DNA of 41,096 bases from Acidimicrobiaceae bacterium (GCA_013044405.1 JABEUR010000080.1:1-41096), one strand, 5' to 3'; numbered from the stretch's first letter, positions 7,311 to 17,143 are shown. Notes: generated by a model not told the origin, from the letters alone. Numbers and translations: made by a program.

Positions 7311-8462
7311 GTGTCGTCCACCCTCCAACCTACCGCGCCGGTACGCGTCGGCATTGTGGGCGCGGGCCAACTCGCACGGATGATGGGTTCAGCGGCTCAC
7401 GAGGCGAACGTCGAGGTCACGGTTCTCGCCAGCTCGCCCGATGACTGCGCCATTGCCACGAGCGACCACTCGGTCATTGGCGCACCGACTGATGCTCGAG
7501 CGCTGCATCGCCTGAGCAGACTTGTCGACGTGATCACCTTCGATCACGAGTTGGTCGACCTGGAACAGATTGGCCAACTGGAGTCACTGGGGGTGACCGT
7601 GCGCCCGAGCGCTCGAGCCCTGTCCTACTCCGTCGACAAGGCCCATCAACGCCGCGAATTTCGAAGAGCCGGCATAGCGGTTCCCGATTTCGTGATCACT
7701 CGCTCGGGTTCTGACCGCGAGCTCGACGAGTTCTTGGACCGCACCGAGAACGTCGTCGTCAAGTCGGCCCGCGGGGGTTACGACGGCCGCGGCGTCATCT
7801 TCCCCGCCACCCGCGCCGATGCGATTGAGGCAGTCGAATCGTTCGCGCGAGGTGAAGTCGTCGTCGAAGAGCGACTCGAGCTGCTCTGCGAGCTCTCCCA
7901 GATCGTCGTTCGCGCCGTGGACGCTCAGTGCGTGACCTACCCGCTCGTCAGAACGGTCCAGTCCGAGGGCATGTGCGTGGAGGTCACCTTTCCCGCACTG
8001 GTCGACTCTCGAGTTGAGCGACAGGCCCAATCGCTAGCACGCTCCATCGCCGAGCTCACCGGGGCCGTTGGCGTGGTAGCCGTCGAACTCTTTCTCACGA
8101 CCCAGGGCCTCGTGGTCAATGAGATCGCCCTTCGTCCGCACAACAGCGGCCACTGGACGATCGAGGGCGCCGTGACCAGCCAGTTCGCCAACCATCTGCT
8201 CGCCGTGAGCGGGGCTCGCCTGAGCAGCGCCGACGCCTGCGTCGAAGCGGCGGCCATGGTCAACGTCGTGGGGGCAGACCGTGAGGGCTCCCTTGTCGCC
8301 GCGATGGACGTCGCCGGTGCTCACGTGCACGATTACGGCAAGTCCTGGCGCCGGGGACGCAAACTCGGCCACGTCACCGCGGTGGGTGACGATCTGGCCA
8401 GCGCGCACGTGAGAGCATGGGAGAGCGCGCGTGCCTACGGCACGAAGACCCGGGAGGCATAG
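7311..8462 (+). CDS. purK: N5-carboxyaminoimidazole ribonucleotide synthase
   Basis: A 383-residue ATP-grasp enzyme. It makes N5-CAIR from AIR, bicarbonate and ATP in de novo purine synthesis. The N-terminal domain opens with [15 protein letters not shown], the PurK signature. The ATP-grasp core has [15 protein letters not shown] around residues 148-162 and the metal/phosphate site [17 protein letters not shown] (residues 269-285). The frame is open further upstream, but that part would overlap the divergent oxidoreductase gene; GTG 7311 fits the family N-terminus and has TATCGT 7 bases before it. The stop codon shares one base with the purE start (TAGTG), so the two are translationally coupled and their products act in succession. 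Confidence 0.92.
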   Translation: MSSTLQPTAPVRVGIVGAGQLARMMGSAAHEANVEVTVLASSPDDCAIATSDHSVIGAPTDARALHRLSRLVDVITFDHELVDLEQIGQLESLGVTVRPSARALSYSVDKAHQRREFRRAGIAVPDFVITRSGSDRELDEFLDRTENVVVKSARGGYDGRGVIFPATRADAIEAVESFARGEVVVEERLELLCELSQIVVRAVDAQCVTYPLVRTVQSEGMCVEVTFPALVDSRVERQAQSLARSIAELTGAVGVVAVELFLTTQGLVVNEIALRPHNSGHWTIEGAVTSQFANHLLAVSGARLSSADACVEAAAMVNVVGADREGSLVAAMDVAGAHVHDYGKSWRRGRKLGHVTAVGDDLASAHVRAWESARAYGTKTREA

Positions 8463-8950
8463 TGGAGCCAATCGTCGGCATCGTCATGGGCAGCTCCTCG
8501 GACCACGACGTTATGCGTGGTGCCGGCGACGCCCTGGGACGCTTCGACGTGCCCTTCGAGGTCCACGTGGTCTCGGCGCACCGCACCCCCGAAGAGATGA
8601 TTCGATACGGCTTGGAGGCCCGCACTCGCGCACTGCGGGTCATCGTCGCGGGCGCCGGCGGTGCCGCCCACCTGCCCGGCATGCTGGCCGCCGTCACCAC
8701 GCTGCCGGTGATCGGCGTGCCCGTGGCGCTCGCGCGTTTGGACGGGATGGACTCCCTGCTGTCGATCGCCCAGATGCCTCGAGGGGTCCCGGTCGCCACG
8801 GTCGCCATCAACGGCGCCTTCAACGCCGGCCTGCTCGCCGTGCGGATCCTGGCCACTTCTGATGAGGGCCTGAGCAGAGCCCTGGAGCGCTACCGCAGTG
8901 AATTGGCTGAGCAGGCCAGGCAACAGGACCGGGACCTCGCGAAGGATTGA
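8462..8950 (+). CDS. purE: N5-carboxyaminoimidazole ribonucleotide mutase
   Basis: A 162-residue class I PurE, which converts N5-CAIR to CAIR in purine synthesis and works as an octamer. The N-terminal [13 protein letters not shown] is the substrate phosphate loop with the family SSSD motif, and [11 protein letters not shown] carries the active-site histidine. [11 protein letters not shown] follows around residues 64-74. The start is the GTG at 8462, which shares a base with the purK stop; the ATG at 8417 lies inside purK and would add residues unlike the family. Length is normal. No other pur genes are in the window. Confidence 0.93.
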   Translation: MEPIVGIVMGSSSDHDVMRGAGDALGRFDVPFEVHVVSAHRTPEEMIRYGLEARTRALRVIVAGAGGAAHLPGMLAAVTTLPVIGVPVALARLDGMDSLLSIAQMPRGVPVATVAINGAFNAGLLAVRILATSDEGLSRALERYRSELAEQARQQDRDLAKD

Positions 8951-9023
8951 TGATTTTCTTAAGCGCCGTCTGACCCGTTGGGACGCGCCGAGCATCCGGT
9001 GGCCCCTAGTCTGGACAGGTAAC

Positions 9024-9030
9024 GAAGGAG
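9024..9030 (+). promoter_or_regulatory. strong ribosome binding site of pspA
   Basis: GAAGGAG lies 6 bases before the ATG at 9037 and fixes the start. A TAGTCT hexamer at 9008-9013 could be the -10 box of the psp operon, giving a leader of about 18 bases. No good -35 is visible. Confidence 0.55.
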
Positions 9031-9036
9031 GCTTTC

Positions 9037-9771
9037 ATGGGTGTCATGAAGCGAATCAACACAATCTTCCAGTCCAAGGCGAACGCTGCGCTCAACAAAG
9101 CCGAGGATCCGCGCCAGACGCTGGACCTCTCCTACGAACAGCAGCTCGAGAACCTGACCAAAGTGAAGCGGGCGGTCGCCGACGTCGCGACGGCTCGCAA
9201 ACGAGTCGAGATCCAGGCCGAACAGTTGAAGACCCAGGGCGACAAGCTCGCCGAACAGGCCAAGGCGGCGCTCGGCCAGAACAATGAGCCGCTCGCTCGT
9301 GAGGCGCTCAACCGGCGAGAGGCCATCTCCGCCCAGCTCCAAGACCTGGAAGTCCAACACACCACGATCGTCGAGCAGGAGCACAAGCTCACCGACACCG
9401 CCCAACGCCTGCAGACCGAGGTGGAGGCCTTTCGCACCAAGAAAGAGACCATCAAGGCGACCTACACCGCGGCCGAAGCCTCCGCGCACATCTCCGAGGC
9501 AGTCAGCGGGATCTCAACATCGATGGGCGACGCCGGTGCCGCGATGCAACGCGCCCAGGACAAGGTTGCCGAGATGCAGGCCCGCAGTGGAGCACTCGAC
9601 GAACTCTTGGCCTCAGGGGCGTTGACCGATCTGACGAGCACCAACGACGATATCCAGGCGCAACTCGACAAGGCCAAGGGGACCTCAGACGTCGACGCCC
9701 AACTGGCGGCAATGAAGAGTCAACTGGCATCGGGTAGTGCGGGAGAGCTCCATTCAGGTGAGGAGGCCTGA
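9037..9771 (+). CDS. pspA: PspA/IM30 family membrane-stress protein
   Basis: A 244-residue, almost wholly helical protein of the PspA/IM30/Vipp1 family (ESCRT-III superfamily). It coats and protects the cytoplasmic membrane under envelope stress. The opening MKRINTIFQSKANAALNKAE forms the amphipathic first helix, and residues of about 30-150 make the long coiled coil rich in Glu, Lys, Gln and Ala. The C-terminal part (residues about 160-230) has further helices. The ribosome site at 9024-9030 supports the start at 9037. It heads a tight operon with htpX (start 3 bases after the pspA stop) and pspAB. No pspF, pspBC or clgR-like regulator is adjacent. Confidence 0.92.
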   Translation: MGVMKRINTIFQSKANAALNKAEDPRQTLDLSYEQQLENLTKVKRAVADVATARKRVEIQAEQLKTQGDKLAEQAKAALGQNNEPLAREALNRREAISAQLQDLEVQHTTIVEQEHKLTDTAQRLQTEVEAFRTKKETIKATYTAAEASAHISEAVSGISTSMGDAGAAMQRAQDKVAEMQARSGALDELLASGALTDLTSTNDDIQAQLDKAKGTSDVDAQLAAMKSQLASGSAGELHSGEEA

Positions 9772-9773
9772 CG

Positions 9774-10682
9774 ATGGCCAAGACCAAGATCGAGGTCGAT
9801 CACGGCCTGGACGTGCGCATGTTCATCACGGGGCTCGGCCTCGTCGTGCTCTACGCCGTACTGGTGACCTTGTTGTTGCGCTTTGGAGTGTCCATGGTCG
9901 CGGTCATCGTGATCGGTGCTGCACTGTTGTTCTCGCAGTACTACTTCTCGGACAAGATCGCCATGTTCTCGATGCGAGCCCATGAGGTCACGCCCCAACA
10001 AGAACCGAAGCTCCACCAGATCGTGGACCGACTCTGCCTGCTCGCCGACATGAAGAAGCCCCGGGTGGGGGTGGCCGAGGTCGACGTGCCCAACGCCTTC
10101 GCGACCGGGCGCAGCCCCTCGCATGCGGTGATCTGCGCCACGCGGGGCCTGATGAACCGACTCAGCGACGAGGAACTCGAGGCGGTGCTGGCGCACGAAC
10201 TCAGTCACGTCGCGCACCGAGACGTCGCGGTGATGACCATCGCGTCGGGCGTGGGCATGCTGGCCGGGCTCGTCAGTCGCATGGCGATGTGGGGCGCGAT
10301 GTTCTCGGGGGGGAATCGAAGCAGCAACAGCAACGACAATACGGCGCTACTCGAAATGGTCACGTGGCTGGTGTCGATCGTGATCTACGTGATCGCGTAT
10401 CTGCTCACCATGGCCCTGTCGCGCTACCGCGAACTCTCCGCGGACCGTTCCGGGGCGATCCTCATCGGCAAGCCCAGCGTGCTCGCGAGCGCCTTGGTCC
10501 ACATCACCGGTGACATGGGCAAGATTCCGCGCACCGACCTTCGCCACGCCGAAGCGATGAACAACTTCTTCTTCGTTCCCGCCCTGGCCGGTGGCTCGGC
10601 GGCTTCGCTCTTCTCCACGCACCCATCGCTCGAGAAGCGACTCGACCAACTCAACCGCCTCGAGAAGGAACTGAACGGCTAG
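9774..10682 (+). CDS. htpX: membrane zinc metalloprotease HtpX (M48B)
   Basis: A 302-residue integral membrane protease that degrades damaged membrane proteins. Two hydrophobic helices (residues about 16-34 and 37-55) are followed by the zinc site HELSH (His141, Glu142, His145). The third ligand is Glu220 in RYRELSADR. A further membrane stretch (residues about 195-215) lies between them, as in the M48B family. A serine/asparagine-rich loop (NRSSNSNDN) separates two membrane parts. GAGGAGG before the ATG at 9774 is a good ribosome site. The stop overlaps the pspAB start by one base. Its place between pspA and pspAB ties it to envelope-stress control. Confidence 0.93.
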   Translation: MAKTKIEVDHGLDVRMFITGLGLVVLYAVLVTLLLRFGVSMVAVIVIGAALLFSQYYFSDKIAMFSMRAHEVTPQQEPKLHQIVDRLCLLADMKKPRVGVAEVDVPNAFATGRSPSHAVICATRGLMNRLSDEELEAVLAHELSHVAHRDVAVMTIASGVGMLAGLVSRMAMWGAMFSGGNRSSNSNDNTALLEMVTWLVSIVIYVIAYLLTMALSRYRELSADRSGAILIGKPSVLASALVHITGDMGKIPRTDLRHAEAMNNFFFVPALAGGSAASLFSTHPSLEKRLDQLNRLEKELNG

Positions 10683-11257
10683 TGGGGATCCGCGACACGC
10701 TCTTTGGCCGGACCAAGCAGGTAGCGCCCAAACTCGACAATCTCTTCGCCCTACCTTCGGCGGCGTTGACTCTGGAGAGCGAGCTCGATCTCATCCCTTC
10801 GGGCCAAGCCGGTCTGCTCTTCAAGGCCGGTAGCGGCGAGACGACGATCACGACCGACGAGGAGATCAAGGACCTGCTCAACTTCGACGAGAGCACGGGC
10901 AAGATCGCCATCACGACCGACGACCTCGGCTTCAAGTGGTTGGTGATCACCGACCCCGATATCGAGACACTGGTGACGCGGATCCATGGTGCCAACACGT
11001 CCATGGTGGAGAACGGGCTCGGCCCTCGACTGCTCTGTGCGGTCTTTGGATTCGTGCCCAAGACCCCACCCGGAGACGGAGCGGTACGACTGGTCTATCT
11101 GCTCAAGCAGGGTACGTTCTATCCATTCGCCCCCACCGGTCCCGACCAGCGAGACAACGAACTCGAACTTCGGGTCCGTTCCTTCATCGGCGACGACCTT
11201 CCGATGGAGAAGGATCTCACGCGCTGGATGGCGCTGTGGAATCTTCCGGTGAATTAG
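10682..11257 (+). CDS. pspAB: PspA-associated protein PspAB
   Basis: A 191-residue soluble protein matching what I know of the PspAB family of actinobacteria and some archaea, found with pspA and htpX and of unknown biochemical role. It opens GIRDTLFGRTKQVAPKLDNL and has a hydrophilic alpha/beta body without membrane segments. GLGPRLLCAVFGF lies around residue 110-122 and [10 protein letters not shown] ends it. The start is the GTG at 10682, sharing a base with the htpX stop (TAGTG), so translation is coupled. The 3' end overlaps the convergent pterin dehydratase gene by 4 bases. The family call rests on memory of the sequence and on the operon context. Confidence 0.82.
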   Translation: MGIRDTLFGRTKQVAPKLDNLFALPSAALTLESELDLIPSGQAGLLFKAGSGETTITTDEEIKDLLNFDESTGKIAITTDDLGFKWLVITDPDIETLVTRIHGANTSMVENGLGPRLLCAVFGFVPKTPPGDGAVRLVYLLKQGTFYPFAPTGPDQRDNELELRVRSFIGDDLPMEKDLTRWMALWNLPVN

Positions 11258-11564
11258 GCCACGACGTCGGCGAAATCACGCTCGACGATCGCATCGAGTC
11301 CCTCGGCGTATTGCAGGTCCAGTGAAGTCAGCCCGGCTCGGTCGTGGGTCCACAACTCGAATCGCACCGTGCAGTATCCGAGTCGCACGATCGGGTGGTG
11401 GTCGAGTCGCTGGGCCAAGTCCACTTGCGCGCTGAGGATTCGCACGCCACTGGGATAGTCAAGCGTGAGAATCTCGCGCACCAAGTGGCCGTCGACGATC
11501 CTCCAGTTCGCGCGTCTGACGAGCCATTCGCTGACGACTTCGGGTTCGAGGAGGGCAGGTCGGC

Positions 11565-11568
<4 letters not shown>
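11254..11568 (-). CDS. 4a-hydroxytetrahydrobiopterin dehydratase (pterin carbinolamine dehydratase)
   Basis: A 104-residue PCD/DCoH-family protein. The family dehydrates 4a-hydroxy-tetrahydropterin, recycling the cofactor of aromatic amino-acid hydroxylases, and some members work with molybdopterin. The active-site motif is LDHHP (His57, His58, Pro59), and His75 lies in [11 protein letters not shown], the conserved second half of the site. Length is normal. The ATG at 11568 overlaps the fumC stop (11565-11568), so it is the last gene of nfo-fumC-PCD. No aromatic hydroxylase is in the window, so the pterin substrate is open. Confidence 0.87.
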
Positions 11569-12953
<1,385 letters not shown>

Positions 12954-12963
12954 GACTACCTCT

Positions 12964-13941
12964 CTACTGCCTGGGCGACTTCTTCGTGACGGATTGCCTA
13001 GGGACCTTGGTCCCCGCCGGGGCCTTCCTGGCCACCGCTCTCGTCGATGATCCGGGCGACCTCGCGTAGAGGGCGAGTCCGTCCTCCATGACCGCGCGGG
13101 CCTCGACGACGTCCTCGCCACGGGGGCCATCCCCACTACCTGGCACCTCCAAGATCAGCGGCAGGTTACGGACCTTGGGGTGCGCGACGAGCGGGGCGAG
13201 ACCCGCAGCGCCAATCGTTCCCTCTCCGATGTTCGCGTGACGGTCGCGATTGGCGCCCAGTTCAACCTTCGAGTCGTTCAGGTGAAGGCACTTCAGGCGT
13301 TCGATGCCGATACGTTGGTCGATCTCCTGGATCAGCTTCTTGGTTCTCGCCACACTGGAGTAGTCGACGCCGCTCGCCCACAGGTGCTGGGTATCGATGC
13401 AGATCCCGAGGCGCTCGTCGCCGCCGCAGGCGTCGATGAGCGCCTCGATCTCTTCGAGACTGCGTCCCACCGTCCCCCCGGCACCTGCGGCGTTCTCAAT
13501 CAGGATCGGACAGTCGCGCACGGTGCTCGGTGCCGGTGTGGCATCGTCGAGCGCGCGCATGAACGCCCGAGCGATCTGAGCGATGGCCTCGTCGAATCCG
13601 GCTCCCTTGTGCGATCCCACGTGCAGCACGACCCCCGACGAGGCCATCCCCCTCGCGACCGAGAGGTTGTGGGTGAGCGTCGCCACCGACTTCTCGTAGA
13701 GGTCAGGGTCTGAGGTGGCGAGGTTGATCAGGTACGTCGCGTGACAGAACGTATCGGTGATCGTCGGGTGCTCGGCCTGGGCCCGTCGAAAGTTCTCGAG
13801 CACTTCGGGCGAGTACTGTGAGGGCTTCCACATCCTGGGACTCTGGGTGAAGATCTGGATCGACGTCGCCCCGATCGCCACTCCCGCTTCGAGCGATGCG
13901 ACGAGTTTGCCCCCGCCGCGTACGTGTGCACCAATGTTCAT
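12964..13941 (-). CDS. nfo: deoxyribonuclease IV (apurinic endonuclease, endonuclease IV family)
   Basis: A 325-residue AP endonuclease with the TIM-barrel, three-zinc fold, which cuts DNA 5' to abasic sites in base excision repair. It starts [20 protein letters not shown], the family N-terminus. It continues with [11 protein letters not shown], the strand [10 protein letters not shown] with zinc histidine, ENAAGAG (zinc Glu), [11 protein letters not shown] and HLNDSK. The family is normally near 280 residues. Here about 31 extra C-terminal residues carry eight Lys/Arg and no acidic residue, probably a flexible DNA-binding tail. The ATG at 13941 is chosen because an extension upstream would enter the divergent promoter. 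Confidence 0.93.
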   Translation of the reverse strand: MNIGAHVRGGGKLVASLEAGVAIGATSIQIFTQSPRMWKPSQYSPEVLENFRRAQAEHPTITDTFCHATYLINLATSDPDLYEKSVATLTHNLSVARGMASSGVVLHVGSHKGAGFDEAIAQIARAFMRALDDATPAPSTVRDCPILIENAAGAGGTVGRSLEEIEALIDACGGDERLGICIDTQHLWASGVDYSSVARTKKLIQEIDQRIGIERLKCLHLNDSKVELGANRDRHANIGEGTIGAAGLAPLVAHPKVRNLPLILEVPGSGDGPRGEDVVEARAVMEDGLALYARSPGSSTRAVARKAPAGTKVPRQSVTKKSPRQ

Positions 13942-13954
13942 TACAGTAAAACTA
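13942..13954. promoter_or_regulatory. overlapping divergent -10 boxes of nfo and the PPOX gene
   Basis: On the minus strand TAGTTT (13949-13954) lies 7 bases before the nfo ATG, a leaderless arrangement. On the plus strand TACAGT (13942-13947) could serve the PPOX gene, giving a leader of about 33 bases that contains its ribosome site. The gap between the two start codons is only 45 bases. Confidence 0.4.
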
Positions 13955-13986
13955 GTTGCCCCGTGCAAACCTTCGAAAGGAATTCC

Positions 13987-14388
13987 ATGCCCGACGTCTT
14001 CAGCGCGAACGCCCGCGCCATCTTTGACAAAAAGGTCCTCGCGCACGTCGCGAGCCTCGAACCCGATGGTTCACCCAACGTCACCCCGGTGTGGGTCAAA
14101 TTGGACGGCGACGACATCATCATCAACACGGCCCTCGGGCGAGCCAAGGCGCGCAATCTCGCGTCGGACTCACGCGTGGCCGTGTCGCTGACCGACCCGG
14201 ACAACATCTACGACCTCGTCGCCGTTCGCGGTACGGTCGTCGGTTTCACGACCGAGGGTGCGGACCAGGTCATCGACGACTTCGCAATGAAGTACCTCGG
14301 CGTCGACTCCTACCCCTATCGGCGCGAGGGTGAGATCCGTGTGACGGTTCGTATCCGGCCCGACCGTATCGCCACCCAGCCCGAGTAG
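13987..14388 (+). CDS. PPOX-class (pyridoxamine-phosphate-oxidase-fold) F420-type flavoprotein
   Basis: A 133-residue split-barrel protein of the PPOX family, whose actinobacterial members often bind F420 or FMN and reduce small molecules. The order of segments is typical. AHVASLEPDGSPNVTPVWVK is the cofactor-binding hairpin; IIINTALGRAKARNL carries the phosphate-binding basic residues; VAVSLTDPDNIYDLVAVRGTV and a final strand VTVRIRPDRI follow. The ATG at 13987 has GAAAGGA upstream. A longer in-frame start at 13924 would run into nfo. The substrate is unknown. It is convergent, one base apart, with the unknown gene ending at 14390. Confidence 0.85.
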   Translation: MPDVFSANARAIFDKKVLAHVASLEPDGSPNVTPVWVKLDGDDIIINTALGRAKARNLASDSRVAVSLTDPDNIYDLVAVRGTVVGFTTEGADQVIDDFAMKYLGVDSYPYRREGEIRVTVRIRPDRIATQPE

Positions 14389-14389
14389 T

Positions 14390-14869
14390 TCACTCGAAAC
14401 GAGTCTGGCCAATACCCACCTCGTCGCTCGAAGCCACGAGGGGGTCGAGTCCGGGAGTCGTCAGGCTCGTACCGTCGTAACTCCAGACGCGAATCGCGTT
14501 GGGCGGGGCGGGGCGGTTGTACGCACCTGTGACGTTGGCGACCGCATTGGAGAAAGTGACCTCGCCATCGCTCAACATGGCTCGAACGACCTGGGCGTGC
14601 TGCTCGGCCAACTCATCACTGGCGATGACGACGTGGTCGAGCTCGATCAGCCAACTCAACGTCGCCACGTCGCGCGCCGCGATCTGGGCGCGATAGTCCA
14701 TAGAGACTTCGAGCCAGATTCCAATGGGCACTTCGAGTTGACCTTCGAGTGATCCCATCGCCACCACCGTGTCGTGCGGGGCGCAGGTCACCACGAGTGG
14801 ACGCTCCTCGGCGAGTTTCGCCACCTCGCCCAATCGATCGAGGGTAATGGCGAGGCGGGTGAGTTCCAT
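14390..14869 (-). CDS. unknown protein, last gene of the ribosomal/SRP block
   Basis: I do not recognise this 159-residue protein. It has no signal peptide or membrane helix, a single cysteine (TCAPHDT), and an alpha/beta pattern with several hydrophobic strands (RPLVVTCAP, LEVPIGIWLEV, LIELDHVVIASDELAEQ). A C-terminal segment reads IRVWSYDGTSLTTPG. The ATG at 14869 lies 3 bases after the DUF2469 stop, so it is very likely cotranslated with it, and codon use matches. In many actinobacteria the neighbourhood after rplS holds lepB, rnhB and yraN; it does not resemble any of these. The cytoplasmic location is an inference from composition. Confidence 0.7.
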   Translation of the reverse strand: MELTRLAITLDRLGEVAKLAEERPLVVTCAPHDTVVAMGSLEGQLEVPIGIWLEVSMDYRAQIAARDVATLSWLIELDHVVIASDELAEQHAQVVRAMLSDGEVTFSNAVANVTGAYNRPAPPNAIRVWSYDGTSLTTPGLDPLVASSDEVGIGQTRFE

Positions 14870-14872
14870 GGC

Positions 14873-15172
14873 CTAGGGCTGGAGGTCTTCTTTGGGCAGT
14901 CGCTCGATATTCACGTCGCGAAACGTCAAGATGCGCACCGACGGAACGAAGCGCGCGGAACGGTACATGTCCCAGACCCAGGCGTCATGGAGATTCACCT
15001 CGAGCAGCGTCGGTGTGGAGTTGGACCGCACCTCTATCGCAACATCGTTGGCCAGGTAGAAACGTCGGTCGGTCTCTACTGCGTAGTCGAACATCCCCAC
15101 CACGGCCTTGTACTCCTGGACCAAGGCGAGCTCCAGGGTCGACTCGTAATCGTCGAGCTCTTCTTCGCCCAC
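14873..15172 (-). CDS. DUF2469 family protein
   Basis: A 99-residue member of DUF2469, a family conserved in nearly all actinobacteria and without assigned function. The recognisable features are EEELDDYESTLELALVQEYK at the start, YAVETDRRFYLAND in the middle and DAWVWDMYRSARFVPSVRIL followed by TFRDVNIE near the end. There is no membrane segment. It begins 6 bases after the rplS stop, and its own stop is 3 bases before the next gene. In other actinobacteria it usually sits beside rnhB in this same region. Here rnhB is missing, which leaves DUF2469 directly behind rplS. Confidence 0.9.
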   Translation of the reverse strand: MGEEELDDYESTLELALVQEYKAVVGMFDYAVETDRRFYLANDVAIEVRSNSTPTLLEVNLHDAWVWDMYRSARFVPSVRILTFRDVNIERLPKEDLQP

Positions 15173-15178
15173 GCGCGA

Positions 15179-15535
15179 CTACGCGCGTTCAGTGACGCGC
15201 AGCTCCTTGATCTTGGCGGCCTTTCCACGCAGATCACGGAGATAGTACAACTTGGCCCGTCGCACGTCGCCGTAGGAGTCGACCTCGATCTTGGCGATGG
15301 TCGGGGCGTGGACCGGGAAGGTCCGCTCAACTCCCACACCGAAACTGATCTTGCGAACGGTGAACGTCTCTTGTAGTCCCGAGCCCTGGCGGCGGATGAC
15401 GACGCCCTGGAACACCTGAACGCGCTCGCGGGTTCCCTCGACGACGCGCACGTGAACCTTCAGAGTGTCACCGGCACGAAATCGGGGGATGTCGTCGCGA
15501 AGCGAGTCACGATCAATGAGGTCAGTCGGATTCAT
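15179..15535 (-). CDS. rplS: 50S ribosomal protein L19
   Basis: A 118-residue ribosomal protein L19, which sits at the 30S-50S interface of the ribosome. It has the standard order: [53 protein letters not shown] and a C-terminal [17 protein letters not shown]. Length is normal. The ATG at 15535 has AAAGGGA upstream. It follows trmD after 38 bases, the classic rpsP-rimM-trmD-rplS order, and is followed by DUF2469 after 6 bases. Confidence 0.97.
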   Translation of the reverse strand: MNPTDLIDRDSLRDDIPRFRAGDTLKVHVRVVEGTRERVQVFQGVVIRRQGSGLQETFTVRKISFGVGVERTFPVHAPTIAKIEVDSYGDVRRAKLYYLRDLRGKAAKIKELRVTERA

Positions 15536-15573
15536 GAGAGCGGTCCCTTTCGGATCACTGAGGCTTTAGAAGT

Positions 15574-16326
15574 TTAGCCGGTCTGGCCCCCGCCATCCAC
15601 CGAGGGGAATTCCTCCATGATCCGTAACTCCTCAGGGGTGATCCCACCGCGACGAACAATGAGGTCGGGGCGGCGTTCGAGGGTCCGGTGCAGCGACTGG
15701 GCGTGGCGCCATCGCGCGATGCGGGCGTGGTCGCCCGATCGAAGCACCTGGGGAACTCCCTGGTCGCGCACGGCCGCCGGCTTGGTGTACTGAGGGTATT
15801 CGAGCAGCCCGGCGGCGAAGGACTCGTCGAGCACCGACTCGTCATTGCCCAGTCCACCGGGCCGGAGGCGAACGACGGCCTCGATCACGCACAGCGCGGC
15901 CAACTCGCCCCCGGCGAGCACGAAGTCGCCCACCGATAGTTCGAAGTCGACCGCCTGGTCGATCAGGCGCTGGTCGAATCCCTCGTAGCGCCCGCACAGC
16001 AGGCTGAAGCCCCCCAGAGCGCTCAACTCCTTGGCCGTCTCGTGATCAAAGACCCGTCCCGACGGCGTGAGCGCGATGATCGGCCTCGCGATCTCGGGAT
16101 CGGACTCAATGGTGCGCAGTATCGGTTCGGCGCGTAACACCATTCCTGGTCCACCGCCGAAGGGGGTGTCGTCGACCGTGCGGTGCGCGTCGTCGGTCGC
16201 CTCGCGAAAGTCGTGAAGATGGAGTTCGAAAACGCCGCGCTCGCTGGCGCGGCCGAGCACCGAGGTTGCGGCGTACTGTGCGAGTGCGTCGGGGAACAGC
16301 GTGAGCACATCGATTCGCAAGCTCAC
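15574..16326 (-). CDS. trmD: tRNA (guanine37-N1)-methyltransferase
   Basis: A 250-residue SPOUT methyltransferase that makes m1G37 next to the anticodon and so prevents frameshifting. Motifs in order are RIDVLTLFPDAL, DDTPFGGGPGMVL, LLCGRYEGFDQRLID and ELSVGDFVLAGGELA, the trefoil-knot SAM site, followed by LLEYPQYTKP and a C-terminal tRNA-binding helix region with GDHARIARWR. The ATG overlaps the rimM stop by 4 bases (16323-16326), so the two are coupled. Length is normal, with a short Gly-rich tail. Confidence 0.96.
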   Translation of the reverse strand: MSLRIDVLTLFPDALAQYAATSVLGRASERGVFELHLHDFREATDDAHRTVDDTPFGGGPGMVLRAEPILRTIESDPEIARPIIALTPSGRVFDHETAKELSALGGFSLLCGRYEGFDQRLIDQAVDFELSVGDFVLAGGELAALCVIEAVVRLRPGGLGNDESVLDESFAAGLLEYPQYTKPAAVRDQGVPQVLRSGDHARIARWRHAQSLHRTLERRPDLIVRRGGITPEELRIMEEFPSVDGGGQTG

Positions 16327-16799
16327 TCGAAGAGCCCTTCGGGCACATCGACCACGATCCTCTCGTTGGCCACAACATCGATGACGAAGGTGAGCGGAAC
16401 CAGTGCGCCACTGTCGAGGACCAGCAGGTCACTGGCGGGGTTGGCCTCCACGTCCACCACGACGCCACGCACGATCTCGTCGGCGTCGACGACTTCGGCG
16501 CCGAAGAGATCGTCGATCCAGATCACGCTCTCGTCGTCGAGACGCGGCGCGGACAACACGACGCCGCGCCACCGTTCGGCTTCGTCACGGCTGTCGATAC
16601 GGTCGAAGGTGACGATGTAGCGATCCTGGTGACGAGCGCTCGAGATAACGACGAGTACTCCGAGTTCGCTCAGCAGTTGCGTGCCCGCGTCGAGACGTTC
16701 GCTCCGATCGGTCCACAAGTCGACGAGGACCTGACCCTTGAGCCCATGAGCCTTGACGATTCGCCCGACTTCGAGCGTGGGGCGCCGCGCGCCGCTCAC
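16323..16799 (-). CDS. rimM: 16S rRNA processing protein
   Basis: A 158-residue RimM, a factor that binds S19 and helps mature the 3' domain of the 30S subunit. The N-terminal RimM domain opens LEVGRIVKAHGLKGQV, the family hallmark, and carries DRYIVTFDRIDSRDEAERWRG. The C-terminal PRC barrel contains IDDLFGAEVVDAD and ends with VDVPEGLFE, the typical family ending. Two bases separate it from khpA, and its stop overlaps trmD. The start ATG at 16799 gives a normal length. Confidence 0.94.
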   Translation of the reverse strand: MSGARRPTLEVGRIVKAHGLKGQVLVDLWTDRSERLDAGTQLLSELGVLVVISSARHQDRYIVTFDRIDSRDEAERWRGVVLSAPRLDDESVIWIDDLFGAEVVDADEIVRGVVVDVEANPASDLLVLDSGALVPLTFVIDVVANERIVVDVPEGLFE

Positions 16800-16801
16800 G
16801 A

Positions 16802-17143
16802 TTAGTCGACGATGTCGACGGAGGTCGTCACGCCGTCTCGAGCACCAGCCGCCCCGACGAGGGTGCGGATCGCCTGCGCCGTGCGTCCGCGACGACCGAT
16901 GATGCGGCCCATGTCGTCAGAGCCCACGCTCAACGACAAGATGACCTTGCCTTGACGTTCGTTCACCTCGATCGATACGGCATTGGGCTCGTCGGCCAAG
17001 CTCTTGGCGATGAATTCGAGCACCGCGCTGGCGGTAGCCGCGCTGGCCACGTTGTCGTACTCGTCCGCGCCGCCCTCATCGACGTCAGCGTCGTCGATCG
17101 TGTTGACATCGCCGGCCACGTAGTCGTCGTGTAGATCGCTCAC
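16802..17143 (-). CDS. khpA: KH-domain RNA-binding protein KhpA with acidic N-terminal extension
   Basis: A 113-residue small KH protein (KhpA/YlqC family) that binds RNA and, in other bacteria, pairs with KhpB. The type-II KH core covers residues about 38-113, with VSIEVNERQGKVILSLSV and the GxxG loop in GRIIGRRGRTAQAIRTL. The family is usually near 75-80 residues. Here about 36 N-terminal residues are strongly acidic (DDADVDEGGADEYD) and probably disordered. The ATG overlaps the rpsP stop by 4 bases, which supports this start and the extension. Position between rpsP and rimM is the usual one. Confidence 0.92.
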   Translation of the reverse strand: MSDLHDDYVAGDVNTIDDADVDEGGADEYDNVASAATASAVLEFIAKSLADEPNAVSIEVNERQGKVILSLSVGSDDMGRIIGRRGRTAQAIRTLVGAAGARDGVTTSVDIVD

